Source: Nonomuraea jabiensis
GTDB taxonomy: Bacteria > Actinomycetota > Actinomycetes > Streptosporangiales > Streptosporangiaceae
Direction of reading: 5' to 3'
NCBI RefSeq assembly: GCF_014204795.1
Contig: NZ_JACHMB010000001.1
Span: forward strand, 10,614,501-10,678,500
DNA length: 64,000 bases
Within the stretch, counting starts at the first letter, position 1, and each line of letters opens with the position of its first letter. Shown piece by piece: positions 42,184 to 51,614 of the stretch. The position numbers were made by a program, and so were the translations under genes. Under the pieces are notes generated by a model. That model was given only the letters and a program-made list of their open reading frames with translations, did no database searches and had not been told where the DNA came from.

Positions 42184-43380
42184 ATGAAGATCGTCGACGC
42201 CAGAGTGGTCCTGACCAGCCCGGGCCGCAACTTCGTCACGTTGAAGGTGGAGACCGACGAGGGCGTCACCGGCCTGGGTGACGCGACCCTCAACGGCCGC
42301 GAGCTCGCCGTGGTCGGCTACCTGCGGGATCACGTCGTCCCGCTGCTGCTGGGCACCGACCCCTACCGCATCGAGGACACCTGGCAGGCCCTCTACCGGG
42401 GCGCGTACTGGCGTCGCGGACCGGTGACCATGGCGGCGATCGCCGCCGTCGACGTCGCGCTCTGGGACATCAAGGCGAAGGTCGCGGGACTGCCGCTGTA
42501 CCAGCTGCTGGGCGGCGCGAGCCGCGAGCGGGTCCGCACCTACGGGCACGCCAGCGGGCGGGACATCCCCGAACTGTTCGACTCCATCCGCGCCCGGCTG
42601 GCCGAGGGCTACCCGGCGATCCGCGTGCAGACGGGCGTGCCCGGGCTCGAGCGCGTCTACGGCGTCCACCACGGCGCCACGCCCGACGGGGCCCGGCCCG
42701 TGGTCGAGGACTGGGACACCGGCGCCTACCTGCGCAGCCTGCCCGGGGTCTTCGACGCGGTACGCCAGGAGTTCGGGCCGGAGCTGACGCTGCTCCACGA
42801 CGCCCACCACCGCCTCACGCCGATCCAGGCGGCCCGGCTCGGCAAGGACCTGGAACCGTACGACCTGTTCTGGCTGGAGGACTGCACGCCCGCCGAGAAC
42901 CAGGACGGGCTCCGCCTGGTCCGCCGGCACACGACCACCCCGCTGGCGATCGGCGAGGTCTTCAACACCGTCTTCGACTACCAGACGCTGGTGGGCGAGC
43001 AACTGATCGACTACGTGCGCTCCGCCGTCACCCACTTCGGCGGCGTGTCCCCGCTGCGCAAGCTCTTCGACTTCGCCGCGCAGCACCAGATCAAGAGCGC
43101 CATCCACGGGCCCGAGGACATCTCCCCCGTCGGCATGGCCGCCGCGATCCACCTCGATCTGGCGATCCACAACTTCGGCATCCAGGAGTACGCCGGGCAC
43201 ACCCCGCTGACCCACGAGGTGTTCCCTCACGCCTACACCTTCACCGACGGGTACCTGCACCCGGGCGAGGCTCCCGGCCTCGGCATCGAGCTCGATGAGG
43301 AGCTGGCGTCCGCGCACCCCTACGAGCCGGCGTACCTGCCGATCAACCGGCTGCAGGACGGCACGATCCACGACTGGTGA
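42184..43380 (+). CDS. manD: D-mannonate dehydratase (ManD, enolase superfamily)
   Basis: A 398-residue enolase-superfamily enzyme with the ManD pattern: NFVTLKVETDEGVTGLGDAT, HHRLTPIQAARLGKDLEPY, FWLEDCTPAENQ, TPLAIGEVFN and QHQIKSAIHGPEDISPVGMA. It dehydrates D-mannonate to 2-keto-3-deoxygluconate in hexuronate breakdown; some family members act on D-gluconate or do little. GAAAGG lies 6 bases before ATG 42184. It ends the FadR-controlled transporter operon. No kinase or aldolase for the next steps is in the window. Confidence 0.88.
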   Translation: MKIVDARVVLTSPGRNFVTLKVETDEGVTGLGDATLNGRELAVVGYLRDHVVPLLLGTDPYRIEDTWQALYRGAYWRRGPVTMAAIAAVDVALWDIKAKVAGLPLYQLLGGASRERVRTYGHASGRDIPELFDSIRARLAEGYPAIRVQTGVPGLERVYGVHHGATPDGARPVVEDWDTGAYLRSLPGVFDAVRQEFGPELTLLHDAHHRLTPIQAARLGKDLEPYDLFWLEDCTPAENQDGLRLVRRHTTTPLAIGEVFNTVFDYQTLVGEQLIDYVRSAVTHFGGVSPLRKLFDFAAQHQIKSAIHGPEDISPVGMAAAIHLDLAIHNFGIQEYAGHTPLTHEVFPHAYTFTDGYLHPGEAPGLGIELDEELASAHPYEPAYLPINRLQDGTIHDW

Positions 43381-43397
43381 GGCAGCGGAGAGCTGCT

Positions 43398-44471
43398 TCA
43401 GCCCGCACGGTCGGCGGGTGGAGCGGTGCTCTCGCGGACCGTCAGGGTGGTGGCCAGTTCGAGCCCGGCCTGCGGCGTCTCCTCCCCGCGCCCCAGCGCG
43501 AGCGCCAATTCGGTGGCGGCCGCGGCCATCTCGGTGAGCGGTTGGCGGACGGTGGTCAGCGGAGGGTCGACCAGGGCGGCGATGGGCAGATCGTCGAAGC
43601 CGACCACGCTCAGGTCCGCCGGGATCCGCAGCCCCATCGTCCGCGCGGCCTGGTAGACGCCGATCGCTTGCAGGTCGTTGCAGGCGAAGATCGCCGTGGG
43701 GCGTTCCGGGCGGTTCAGCAGTTCGAGCGCGGCGGCGCGGCCGTGCTCGGTGGTGAGCGAGGTGCGTACGACGAGGTCGGCCTGCACCGGCAGGCCGGCG
43801 CTCTCCCGGGCGGAGCGGTAGCCGTCGAGCCTGGCCTGGCAGTAGAGGGTCCGGTCGGGGCCGCCGATCATCGCGATGCGGCGGTGCCCCAGCTCGATGA
43901 GGTGGCGGGTGGCCGACCGCCCGCCGGCCCAGTTCGTCGCTCCGACGAAGGGGACGTCGTCCGGCAGCTCGGTGGCGGGATCGAAGACCACGAACGGGAT
44001 GCCCTTGGCGCGCAGCTGGCCACGCTGCTCCGCCGACAGCTGGGCCACCGTCACCACGCAGGCGGGGCGGCGGGCGAGGGTGTCCTCGCTCGGATAGTGG
44101 ACCGCGTTGCGCTCCGGGCCGAACTCCGTCAGCACGACGGCCACGCGGTGCTCGCGGGCCACCCGCTCCACCCCGCGGATGATCTCGGTCCCCCACATGT
44201 GCTCGAGCTCGTCGAAGACGAGCTCCATCATGTTGCTGCGGTTGGTCCTGCGGTATCCGTACTCGTTGATCAGGGCCTCGACGCGGGCACGCGTGTCCGC
44301 GGACACGCCGGAACGGCCGTTGATGACCTTGGAGACCGTGGGGATCGACACTCCGGCGGTCTCCGCGATGTAGGAGATCGTCACAGGTCTCGACGAATCG
44401 CCTCGCGAGGCTTCCCGGTCGACCGCGGGTTCGCCCGACTCGGCGTGTGTCAACCTGGCTCCCCTCCTCAT
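43398..44471 (-). CDS. LacI-family transcriptional regulator
   Basis: About 357 residues, with HTH VTISYIAETAGVSIPTVSKV and hinge VEALINEYGYRRTNRSNMME. Core segments are ATNWAGGRSATRHLIELGHR, IFACNDLQAIGVYQAARTMG and DLSVVGFDDLPIAALVDPPL. Start uncertain: ATG 44471, or TTG 44453, which has AGGAGGGG about 8 bases upstream. It lies at the 3' end of the decayed arabinan-type operon and may bind the GAAACGTTTC-like sites at 51352 and 53967 (inference). Confidence 0.9.
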   Translation of the reverse strand: MRRGARLTHAESGEPAVDREASRGDSSRPVTISYIAETAGVSIPTVSKVINGRSGVSADTRARVEALINEYGYRRTNRSNMMELVFDELEHMWGTEIIRGVERVAREHRVAVVLTEFGPERNAVHYPSEDTLARRPACVVTVAQLSAEQRGQLRAKGIPFVVFDPATELPDDVPFVGATNWAGGRSATRHLIELGHRRIAMIGGPDRTLYCQARLDGYRSARESAGLPVQADLVVRTSLTTEHGRAAALELLNRPERPTAIFACNDLQAIGVYQAARTMGLRIPADLSVVGFDDLPIAALVDPPLTTVRQPLTEMAAAATELALALGRGEETPQAGLELATTLTVRESTAPPADRAG

Positions 44472-44503
44472 CGGCCCCGTCCGGTCGCCCGGAGCGGGCC
44501 CGT

Positions 44504-45917
44504 TCACGGCGCAAGGATAACCTGACCCGGCCGGCTGCGGTGATCGAGAGGCTCGTAGTCGAACCAGTCGAACCGCACCGTGCCGGACGCGGCGTACATG
44601 CCGATCACCCGTCCGGTGAAGCCGCCGGCCACCTCCGTCGACAGGTACCGGCCGTCGAGCTCGGCCAGCACGTCGAACGCTCCGTCCGCCGCCTCGACGC
44701 CGAGGCGCAGGACGTCGGGCTCCTTGCGAGGATGCTGGTCGGCGGGCAGCGAGGCGAGCACGTCGATCCGCAGCGTGATCGGCCCGGCCGGCGCGGGCCG
44801 GGTGGCCACGGCCGGTCGCAACGAGCCGATCCGCGCGAGCACGACGACCTCGCCGTCCCGCGCCTCGATCTCGTAGTGGTGCCGCTCGTCCAGGCGTACC
44901 GCGAGCCCGCCGTGGCCGCCGGCGGGGTCGATCAGCGCTCGTACGCGGCAGGACGGGTGTTGCTGGCGGCGGCCGACGAAGGTGACGTCGTGATCGTCGA
45001 GCGACCTGCCGCGCGCGTGCAGGCTGAGCCGGCCGGGGCGATCCGTCAGCGACCAGCACCAGGCGGGCCGGGAACGTACCGAGATCCAGCGCGGGTGCAG
45101 CCGGTCCGCGTCGAAGTCGTCCCGCACCGGCGGCGCGGCCAGCGGGTGCGGCGGCCACGCGGGCGCCTCCATGACCGGCGCCACCTCGCCGACCACCGGC
45201 CAGCCGTCGTCCCAGGTGACCGGCGCCAGGAAGGTCTCCCGCCCCAGCACGTGCCAGCCCGGGGTGCCGCCGCCCGGCCGTACGCCGAGCAGCACCATCC
45301 ACCAGGACCCGTCGGGCGCCTCGACGAGGTCCGCGTGGCCGGTGTCCTGGATCGGCCGGTCGGTGCCGCGGTGGCTCAGGACGGGGTTGGCCGGGCACGG
45401 CTCGAACGGCCCGCCGGGGGCCGGCCCGCGGGCGATCGAGACGCCGTGCCCCCGCTCGGTGCCGCCCTCGGCGATCAGCAGGTACCTGGAGGCGCCGATC
45501 CGGTACAGATGCGGGGCCTCCGGCGCCAGGGAGCCGGGCGTGCCGGACCACAGCCGGCGCGGCTGCCCGAACGTGCGACCCGTCTCCGGGTCGATGCGCA
45601 CCTGCTCGATCCCCGCGTACGTGCACCAGCACCGGCCCTCCTCGTCCCAGGCGAGATCCGGGTCGATACCCGTGACCCCGGGCACGCTGACCGGCTCCGA
45701 CCAGGGACCGGCGGGGTCGGTGGCGGTGAACAGCACGGTGCCGCCGCCGGGCGCGAGAATCGAGGTGATCAACCAGAAGCGGCCGTCGTGGTGGCGCAGC
45801 GTCGGCGCGTAGACGCCGCCGGACGACGGCGTCCCGGCCGGCAGCGGCAGCTGGCCCGGCCGGTCCAGCGCGTTGCCGATCTGCTGCCAGTGCACCAGGT
45901 CCCGGCTCTCGAGGACA
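44504..45917 (-). pseudogene. GH43 glycosidase, N-terminally truncated
   Basis: About 470 codons of a GH43-type beta-xylosidase/arabinofuranosidase. Conserved parts are SRDLVHWQQIGNALDRP, GGVYAPTLRHHDGRFWLITS, TGIDPDLAWDEEG, GSLAPEAPHLYRI and HADLVEAPDGSWWMVLLG, with a C-terminal beta-sandwich (HHYEIEARDGEVVVLARIGS). The first 45 or so residues, which hold the catalytic-base Asp of the family (the HPDPS-type motif), are missing. The remaining sequence begins in mid-domain exactly where the upstream permease loses its stop codon, so one deletion damaged both genes. Confidence 0.8.
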
Positions 45918-46823
45918 TCCCTTGATGGCGCCGATCAGCATCCCCTTGACGAAGTGCCGCTGGACGAACGGGTAGGCCACCAGGATGGGAATGAGGGTGA
46001 GAGTCACCACCGCCATCTGCAGCGACAGCGGAGCGAGCGCCTGATGTCCCAGGTGCTGCCCGTTGGTGACCCCGGTGCCGGGGATGAAGTTGCCCTGCAG
46101 GGTGTAGGTGTAGATGATCATCTGAAGGGGCCATTTGCCGTTGTCGGGCAGGTAGAGCAGCGCGTCGAAGAACGAGTTCCAGTAGCCGACCGTGTAGAAC
46201 AGCGTGATCACCGCCACCACGGCGCGAGAGGTGGGCATCACGACGGACCACAGGATGCGCCAGTCCCCCGCCCCGTCGATGCGGGCCGCGTCGATGAGGT
46301 CCTGCGCGGTGTCGATGAAGAATCCGCGCATCACGATGATGTTGAACACGGACACGGCGCTCGGCAGGATCAGCGACCAGTAGTTGTCATAGCCGCCCAG
46401 CGCCGAGACGACGAGGAAGGTGGGGATCATCCCGCCGCCGAAGAACATCGTCACGACCAGGGCCATGAGGATCGCACGGTGGCCGAAGGAGCGCGGCCGC
46501 GACAGCCCGTACGCGCACAGCACCGTGACGACCATGGAGACGGCGGTGCCGGCGAGCGCGACCACCATGCTCACCAGCAGCGAGTGAACGATCAGCGAGT
46601 TGGTGAAGATCATCCGGTACGACTCGAGAGTCAGGTTGTGCGGCACGAGCACCATGCCGCCGGCCAGGTTGATCGACTCCTGGTCCGACAGGCTCGTGAG
46701 GACCACCGAGTACAGCGGCACCAGAACGGCCGCGAGGACGACGAGCAGCACCCCGCCCTTCGCGGTCTGCCCGCCCGCGGTCGGCCTCTCCTCCCAGGGC
46801 GGGCGCGTGGCGATGGTCGTCAT
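45918..46823 (-). CDS. ABC transporter permease (LplC/MalG type) lacking its stop codon
   Basis: 302 codons up to the normal family C-terminus FVKGMLIGAIKG, with helices and EAA loop AQDLIDAARIDGAGDWRILW. After the final Gly, relatives stop, but here the frame runs on (CPREPG...) without a stop to 43398, through antisense-like frames of the GH43 remnant and into the LacI frame. The end given is the last conserved codon. ATG 46823 overlaps the preceding permease stop. A readthrough protein would probably be unstable. Confidence 0.8.
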
Positions 46824-47827
46824 CTCCGGTACAGCCCGTCCTCGCCGAAGGCGTGCGCCAGTTTGTTCGCCGCCAGGATCAGCACGAGTGACAGCACCCC
46901 CTTGAACAGCCCGGCCGCGGCGCCGTAGCTGAAGTTGTTGTTGACGACGCCGTAGAAGTAGGCGAACGTGTCGAGCACCTCGGAGGCGTCCCGGCCGACG
47001 GCGTCGCGCTGGATCAGCATCTGCTCGAATCCGACGGCCAGCGCGTTGCCCAGCCTCAGCACGAGCATGAGGACGATGACGCCGCGCATGCCGGGCAGCG
47101 TGATGTGCCACATGCGGCGCCACCGGCCGGCCCCGTCGACCGCGGCCGCCTCGTAGCGCTGCTGGTCGATCGCGGCGAGGGCGGCGAGGAACACGATGAC
47201 GCCCCAGCCGGCCTCCTTCCACACCGCCTGCGCCGTGATCAGGTATTTGAACGCCGCGGGATCGGTCATGACGTCCCACACCGCGAATCCGTGCCGGCGC
47301 AGGAACGAGTTCAGCGCGCCCGCGCCGCCGAGCATCTGCTGGAAGATCGTGACGACGAGCACCCAGGAGAAGAAGTGCGGCAGGTAGACGACGGACTGGA
47401 TGAACGACCGGATCCTGGCGCTGAGGATGGAGTCGAGCAGCAGCGCCAGCGCGATCGGGACGGGGAAGTACAGGACGAGCTGGACCGCGCTGATCACCAG
47501 GGTGTTCCGGAACGCCTGCCAGAACAGCGGGTCGGCCAGGAGCTGCTGGAAGTTGGCCGTCCCGACCCACACGCTGTCCCAGAACCCGGTGTAGACGTCG
47601 TAGAACTGGAAGGCCATGACCGAGCCGAGCATCGGCACGCAGGTGAACGCGACGAGCAGCACGAGCGCCGGCACCGTCATCACCAGCAGCGTGCGGTCGC
47701 GCCGCAGCCGCGTCCGCCGGGTCATCCCGTCGGCGGCCGGCCGGCGGCCGGGTTTCCTGCGGGCCGCGGTGGCCGGGTCGATCCTGGTCGTCGACGCCAC
47801 CTCACGCACCCGTGCCGTGCTTGTCAC
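46820..47827 (-). CDS. ABC transporter permease (LplB/MalF type)
   Basis: 335 residues with LplB-type features: LLVMTVPALVLLVAFTCVPM, FWQAFRNTLVISAVQLVLYF, IDQQRYEAAAVDGAGRWRRM (EAA loop) and FSYGAAAGLFKGVLSLVL. GTG 47827 lies inside the 3' end of the binding-protein gene (26-base overlap). Relatives take up oligosaccharides from pectin or hemicellulose. Confidence 0.9.
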   Translation of the reverse strand: MTSTARVREVASTTRIDPATAARRKPGRRPAADGMTRRTRLRRDRTLLVMTVPALVLLVAFTCVPMLGSVMAFQFYDVYTGFWDSVWVGTANFQQLLADPLFWQAFRNTLVISAVQLVLYFPVPIALALLLDSILSARIRSFIQSVVYLPHFFSWVLVVTIFQQMLGGAGALNSFLRRHGFAVWDVMTDPAAFKYLITAQAVWKEAGWGVIVFLAALAAIDQQRYEAAAVDGAGRWRRMWHITLPGMRGVIVLMLVLRLGNALAVGFEQMLIQRDAVGRDASEVLDTFAYFYGVVNNNFSYGAAAGLFKGVLSLVLILAANKLAHAFGEDGLYRR

Positions 47828-49339
47828 GGATGCCTTCGTAGAAGCCGCGTAGTTGGTCCCCGCCCTGCTTGCGCCAGGTGTCGACCGCGGACTTGAAGGC
47901 TTCTACCGGCTTGCGGCCGTACCGCACGTCCTTGATGGTGTCCTCGACCTGCTGGCCGATCGAGGCGTACTGCGGCGGTTCGGAGATGTTCATCGCGAAG
48001 AACAGCGGCTTGGCCGCGTACTTCACCGCGTCCGCCTGCCAGGCGGCGTAGTCCCTGGCCACCTGGGTGAACCCGTTCTGGACCAGCGTCACCTGCGGGC
48101 CGGTGGCCAGGAACTGGAAGCTGGTGGCCACGTCCTTCTGCCCGCGCTCGGCGAGGATCGCTTCCCGTCCTTCATGGTGTGGTCCACGCCGGCGGCGCCG
48201 AAGTTGACCAGCAGGTACTCCCTTGAACGCCTGGCGGCTGTAGTCGGGGTTGGCCGCCGTCCCGCCCTTCGCGTCGTCCCCGTTCATCGCGCCGGTGCCG
48301 CCACCGCTGATGGCGACCTTGCCGCTCCAGAAGCGCTGCTGGCCGTTGGCGGTGTTGCCGGCGAGGGCGTCGGGGTGGACGTAGCCCGCCTTGGCGAGCC
48401 TGGCCGCGAAGTTCAGCGCCTCGATCATGCCCGGCGTCTCGTACTGGTGGATCAGCTTGCCGCCGGGGCCCTGGTTCCACGTGCTGATCACCCGGAACGG
48501 GAAGAGCAGGTACGGCCACAGGTCGTCGAACGCCCACCGGCCCGCCTTGGCGTCGGTGAGCGCCTTGCCCAGGGCGAACAGCTCGTCGGCGGACCTCACC
48601 TCCGCCGACACGCCGGCGGCGTCGAGGAGGTCCTTGCGGCAGAAGAGGTAACCGGGGAAGTTGTTGGGCGAGGAGTAGGACGGGATGCCGTACAGCTTGC
48701 CGTTCCACACGCCGGCCTGCCACGCGGCTGTGGGGATGTTGGCCAGGTTCGGATATCTGGCGATGTTCTCCCCCGCCAGGTACGGCGTGAGGTCGGCGAA
48801 CCGGTCGACCGCGCTGCCCAGGTTCAGCCGCTGGTTGATCCAGGACGGGATCTGGATCCAGTCCGGCAGCTTTCCCGAGGCGAACAGCGCCGGCAGGGCG
48901 TCGACGTAGGTGTTGCCGTCGGCGGGCTGCATCTTCAGCGTGGCTCCGAGCGCCTTGTTCACCGCGTCGTAGTAGGAGTTGCCGCTCGACGGAGGGATGG
49001 CGCCCCACAGCGGCGTCCGCGTGACGTACGTCCCGCCCGAGCCGGGCACGCCGGTGACGGTCCGCACCGGGTCGGCGGGGTAGCTGAGGAACGCCGGGTC
49101 GGAGGCGGCCCCGTTCGCTCCGGCCACGCTGGGCAGGTCGGGCGTCACGGACTTGCTCGGGAGGTACGTGGGCAGGACCCGCTTCAGCTGGTCCGCGCCG
49201 GTCGTGCCGGGCCCCTTGGACTTTGCCGGCGAGCCGCAGCCCGCCAGACCGCCGGAGGCGACCAGCGCGCCGGCGACGCCGGCGAGCAGGCCCCGGCGGG
49301 AGATTGCAGGAATGGGTTCCGCTGTCCTGGACGAACCAC
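47802..49339 (-). pseudogene. LplA-type binding lipoprotein with several lesions
   Basis: A lipoprotein signal (RRGLLAGVAGALVASGGLAG, then CGSP) and family features (LYGIPSYSSPNNFPGYLFCR, PYLLFPFRVISTWNQGPGG) are clear. Three problems are visible. No ATG/GTG start exists in frame near the signal; the best GTG (49339) is in another frame. After DYSRQAFK about 50-60 residues of the family are missing and the conserved EYLLVNFGAAGVDHTMKDGK lies out of frame. A missing G at about 48168 then restores the frame at AILAERGQKDVATSF. The net ORF stays open, but the protein would carry a scrambled stretch of about 20 residues. Confidence 0.75.
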
Positions 49340-49417
49340 CTTGGCGCGTAGCTGGAACTGGTGTGCCGGTGGTGCTCCGGCCGCGCAGGGCGGCTCGGAG
49401 ACCACCGGGTGGCCGGG

Positions 49418-51181
49418 TCAGCCGGCGGAGCAGGCAGACCCGTTGAGCGCGAAGCCGGTGGGGTTCGCGTTGTTGCCGGTCCAGGTGCCCTGGAACCCGA
49501 ACGACTGGGAGCCGCCCGCCGGTATGGCGCCGTTGTAGGAGGCGTTGGTGGCCGTCACCGCCGCGCCGCTCTGCGTCACGCTCGCGTTCCAGGCGGCGGT
49601 CACCTTGGTGTCGCCGGGGAAGGTGAAGGTCAGCCGCCATCCGTTGACGGCGCTGCCGCCGGTGTTCCTGATCGTCACGCTCGCGGTGAGCCCGCCCTGC
49701 CACTCGTTCTTGGTGTAGTCGACCCGGCAGGCGCCGGTCCCGCCGCCGCTTCCCGCGCGCAGCTGGACGACCACGATGGAGTAGGCGGGCACGGTCTGCG
49801 TGGCGGCGCTCCCGGTGGAGGCCGAGCCGATCGAGGAGGCGTTCTTCAGGTACGAGTACACGGTCGGCGTCGCCGAGGACGGGGTGAAGCCGCTGTAGGA
49901 GAGGTTGACCGTCGTGTCGTTGCCGGGGTCCTTGTTGATCAGCATGACGCTCAGGTCGCCGTTGGCGCGCTTGACGGCGTGCGCGGACAGCATCGCGGTG
50001 GAGGAGGTCGCCCGCACCAGCGCGTCGCCGGGGGCGCCGAGCTTGGTCATCATCTGGATGCCGTAGTACGGCGGGAACGGCGTGTTGGCGGGCGGTTCAC
50101 AGGACGCCCCGCTGGACACCACGCCGCCGTCGTTGTAGTCGGTCGCGCCCTGGATGGTGGTGACCTTGCTGCAGTCGGTGCCGTTGCGCAGGTTCCACCA
50201 GTCGATGTTGAACGCGCCGTTCTCCATCCAGGTCAGGTAGACGTCGGGCGCGTACAGGCCGGACGGCGAGGTGTTCAACGCGTAGTTGGAGCTTTCCTCG
50301 GTGACGGCGATGCCGACGTTGGGGGCGTTGGCGCCCGCGTACTGGTTGATCAGCGCGCGCAGCGCGCTCGTCATGCCCGGGACCTCGGCCTGCGGCTTGG
50401 TCACGAGCTCGGCCTCGTTGGCGCTGTTCGGGTAGTGGTGGACGATCACGAAGTCGATCCGCGAGCCGGCGATGGACATGACGGTGCGGTTCCAGTCCAT
50501 GGTGTCGCCGGGGCCCACGATGCCGTCCGGCCAGTTGCCCGGCGTCGTCAGGACCGCGCCGATCTTGATCGTGGGGTCGACCGCCTTCATCGCGGTGATG
50601 TAGTCGAGCAGGTTGGTGGCGTACGTGGTGGGGCTCTTGCTGGCGTGCTTGTCCATCTCCCACTCGGCGCCGTAGTGGCCGTTGCCGTACACCTCGTTGC
50701 CGATCTCCCAGTACTTGATGCCGTAACCCTTGGTGACGTTGGCGTACCGCACCCAGTCGGCGGCCTCCTGCGCCGTGCCCGAGCCGTAGTTCGCGGTGAC
50801 GATCGGCTGCGCGCCGGCCGCCCGGGAGGTGGCCACGTACGCGTCGAACCCGGTGTTGGGCGCCACGTACCCGCCGCCCTCGACGGTGTGGGTCTGCCAG
50901 TGGTAGCCGTCGGCGTAGCTGCCGCCCGGGTACCGGACGGCCTTGATCCCCGCGTCCTTCAGCAGCGTGGAGGTCGCCGGATCGTTCATCCGCCCGTCCC
51001 ACACGGCGACGTTCATGCCGACTCCGGCGGCGGGGATGGTGGCCAGCGTCTGACCGGCGTCGACCGACACGGTGGCGGTCGTGGCGGCGGAGGCGGGCGG
51101 GGCGGGGAGCGGGGATAAACCGGCGATGACCGCGATCGTGGCTCCGGCCAGCGCGATCAGGCGGGTGACGCGTCTCCTCAT
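49418..51181 (-). CDS. secreted alpha-L-arabinofuranosidase-like glycosidase with CBM2
   Basis: 587 residues with a signal peptide (LIALAGATIAVIAG to PASAATT). The TIM-barrel domain of clan GH-A has KAVRYPGGSYADGYHWQTHT and the acid/base WEIGNEVYGNGHYG, with VTEESSNY as candidate for the nucleophile Glu. A beta domain (VYSYLKNASSIGSASTGS) follows, then a Gly-rich linker and a C-terminal cellulose-binding CBM2 (ACRVDYTKNEWQGGLTASVT, WRLTFTFPGD). ATG 51181 has GGAGGG upstream. It resembles GH51-like arabinofuranosidases; the exact family is uncertain. Operators lie in its promoter region. Confidence 0.82.
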   Translation of the reverse strand: MRRRVTRLIALAGATIAVIAGLSPLPAPPASAATTATVSVDAGQTLATIPAAGVGMNVAVWDGRMNDPATSTLLKDAGIKAVRYPGGSYADGYHWQTHTVEGGGYVAPNTGFDAYVATSRAAGAQPIVTANYGSGTAQEAADWVRYANVTKGYGIKYWEIGNEVYGNGHYGAEWEMDKHASKSPTTYATNLLDYITAMKAVDPTIKIGAVLTTPGNWPDGIVGPGDTMDWNRTVMSIAGSRIDFVIVHHYPNSANEAELVTKPQAEVPGMTSALRALINQYAGANAPNVGIAVTEESSNYALNTSPSGLYAPDVYLTWMENGAFNIDWWNLRNGTDCSKVTTIQGATDYNDGGVVSSGASCEPPANTPFPPYYGIQMMTKLGAPGDALVRATSSTAMLSAHAVKRANGDLSVMLINKDPGNDTTVNLSYSGFTPSSATPTVYSYLKNASSIGSASTGSAATQTVPAYSIVVVQLRAGSGGGTGACRVDYTKNEWQGGLTASVTIRNTGGSAVNGWRLTFTFPGDTKVTAAWNASVTQSGAAVTATNASYNGAIPAGGSQSFGFQGTWTGNNANPTGFALNGSACSAG

Positions 51182-51199
51182 AAGCCCTCCTGGGAGCGA

Positions 51200-51209
51200 G
51201 AAAATTTTC
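51200..51209. promoter_or_regulatory. palindrome GAAAATTTTC before the arabinofuranosidase gene
   Basis: A perfect 10-bp AT-rich palindrome 19 bases upstream of ATG 51181 in otherwise GC-rich DNA, suitable for repressor binding or as part of the initiation region. Confidence 0.35.
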
Positions 51210-51351
51210 CGCGATCTGGCGGGATAGTTTCTCTCGCAGGTCGTGAGCGTCAACAAAACCGGCCACGTAGCACGCGGCTGCCTGGAATTACAGCCCTGGC
51301 AGCAGCCATTTCGCGCATCGTTCCTTTGAAACTTTCAGAGCTTCGCCTGCG

Positions 51352-51361
51352 AAACGTTTCT
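51352..51361. promoter_or_regulatory. LacI-type operator GAAACGTTTC
   Basis: A perfect palindrome centred on CG, typical of LacI-family sites. A near copy (GAAACGTTTT) lies at 53967 before the beta-helix gene, and a related GAAACTTTC is at about 51329. This links the two secreted-enzyme genes. Confidence 0.6.
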
Positions 51362-51429
51362 ACCGCCCTGGCCGACACAGACCCGCGGAGTCGCCTCCAA
51401 GCGGCGGACATCCGCTCCGCGTGCTGTAA

Positions 51430-51455
51430 CTTAGAGTAACGATCATCACTCTAAG
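51430..51455. promoter_or_regulatory. inverted repeat upstream of the small peptide gene
   Basis: CTTAGAGT and ACTCTAAG, perfect 8-bp arms separated by 10 bases (AACGATCATC), end 18 bases before ATG 51474. The arms are AT-rich and the spacing suits a dimeric regulator. Confidence 0.6.
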
Positions 51456-51473
51456 TGAAAAGGCGGTGTTGTC

Positions 51474-51551
51474 ATGAACGCCCTGGCGTCGCTCCTCAAC
51501 GCGCTCTTGCATCAGGTGCAGCAGCTCCTCGCGAGCCTGCACGTGGGCTGA
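51474..51551 (+). CDS. 25-residue hydrophobic peptide
   Basis: Starts MNALASLLNALLHQ and continues VQQLLASLHVG, with Leu/Ala on one helical face, giving an amphipathic helix. AAAAGGCGG lies about 8 bases upstream of ATG. The gene is isolated between an inverted repeat (51430) and a perfect terminator (51560), which argues for a real independent transcript. No known family. It could be a membrane-active peptide, a signal peptide for a regulator, or the ORF of a small RNA. Confidence 0.55.
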   Translation: MNALASLLNALLHQVQQLLASLHVG

Positions 51552-51559
51552 CGGAAGAC

Positions 51560-51601
51560 GGTGATCGGCTCCAGCCGAACACACGGCTGGAGCCGATCAC
51601 C
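51560..51601 (+). terminator. perfect 18-bp stem terminator
   Basis: The arms GGTGATCGGCTCCAGCCG and its exact complement enclose the loop AACACA. It lies 8 bases after the small peptide stop. It may also end the minus-strand pseudogene at 51615 from the other side. Confidence 0.9.
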
Positions 51602-51614
51602 ACCCGCGGATACG

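Noticed and set aside
43381..43397. Possible terminator GCAGC...GCTGC after ManD.
   Set aside because: Only a 5-bp stem; too weak to annotate.
43398..47570. A continuous 1390-codon open frame on the minus strand.
   Set aside because: It strings together the end of an LplB permease region, an LplC permease, antisense-like sequence of the GH43 remnant and a LacI gene. It results from high GC and a lost stop codon, not from a real giant protein.
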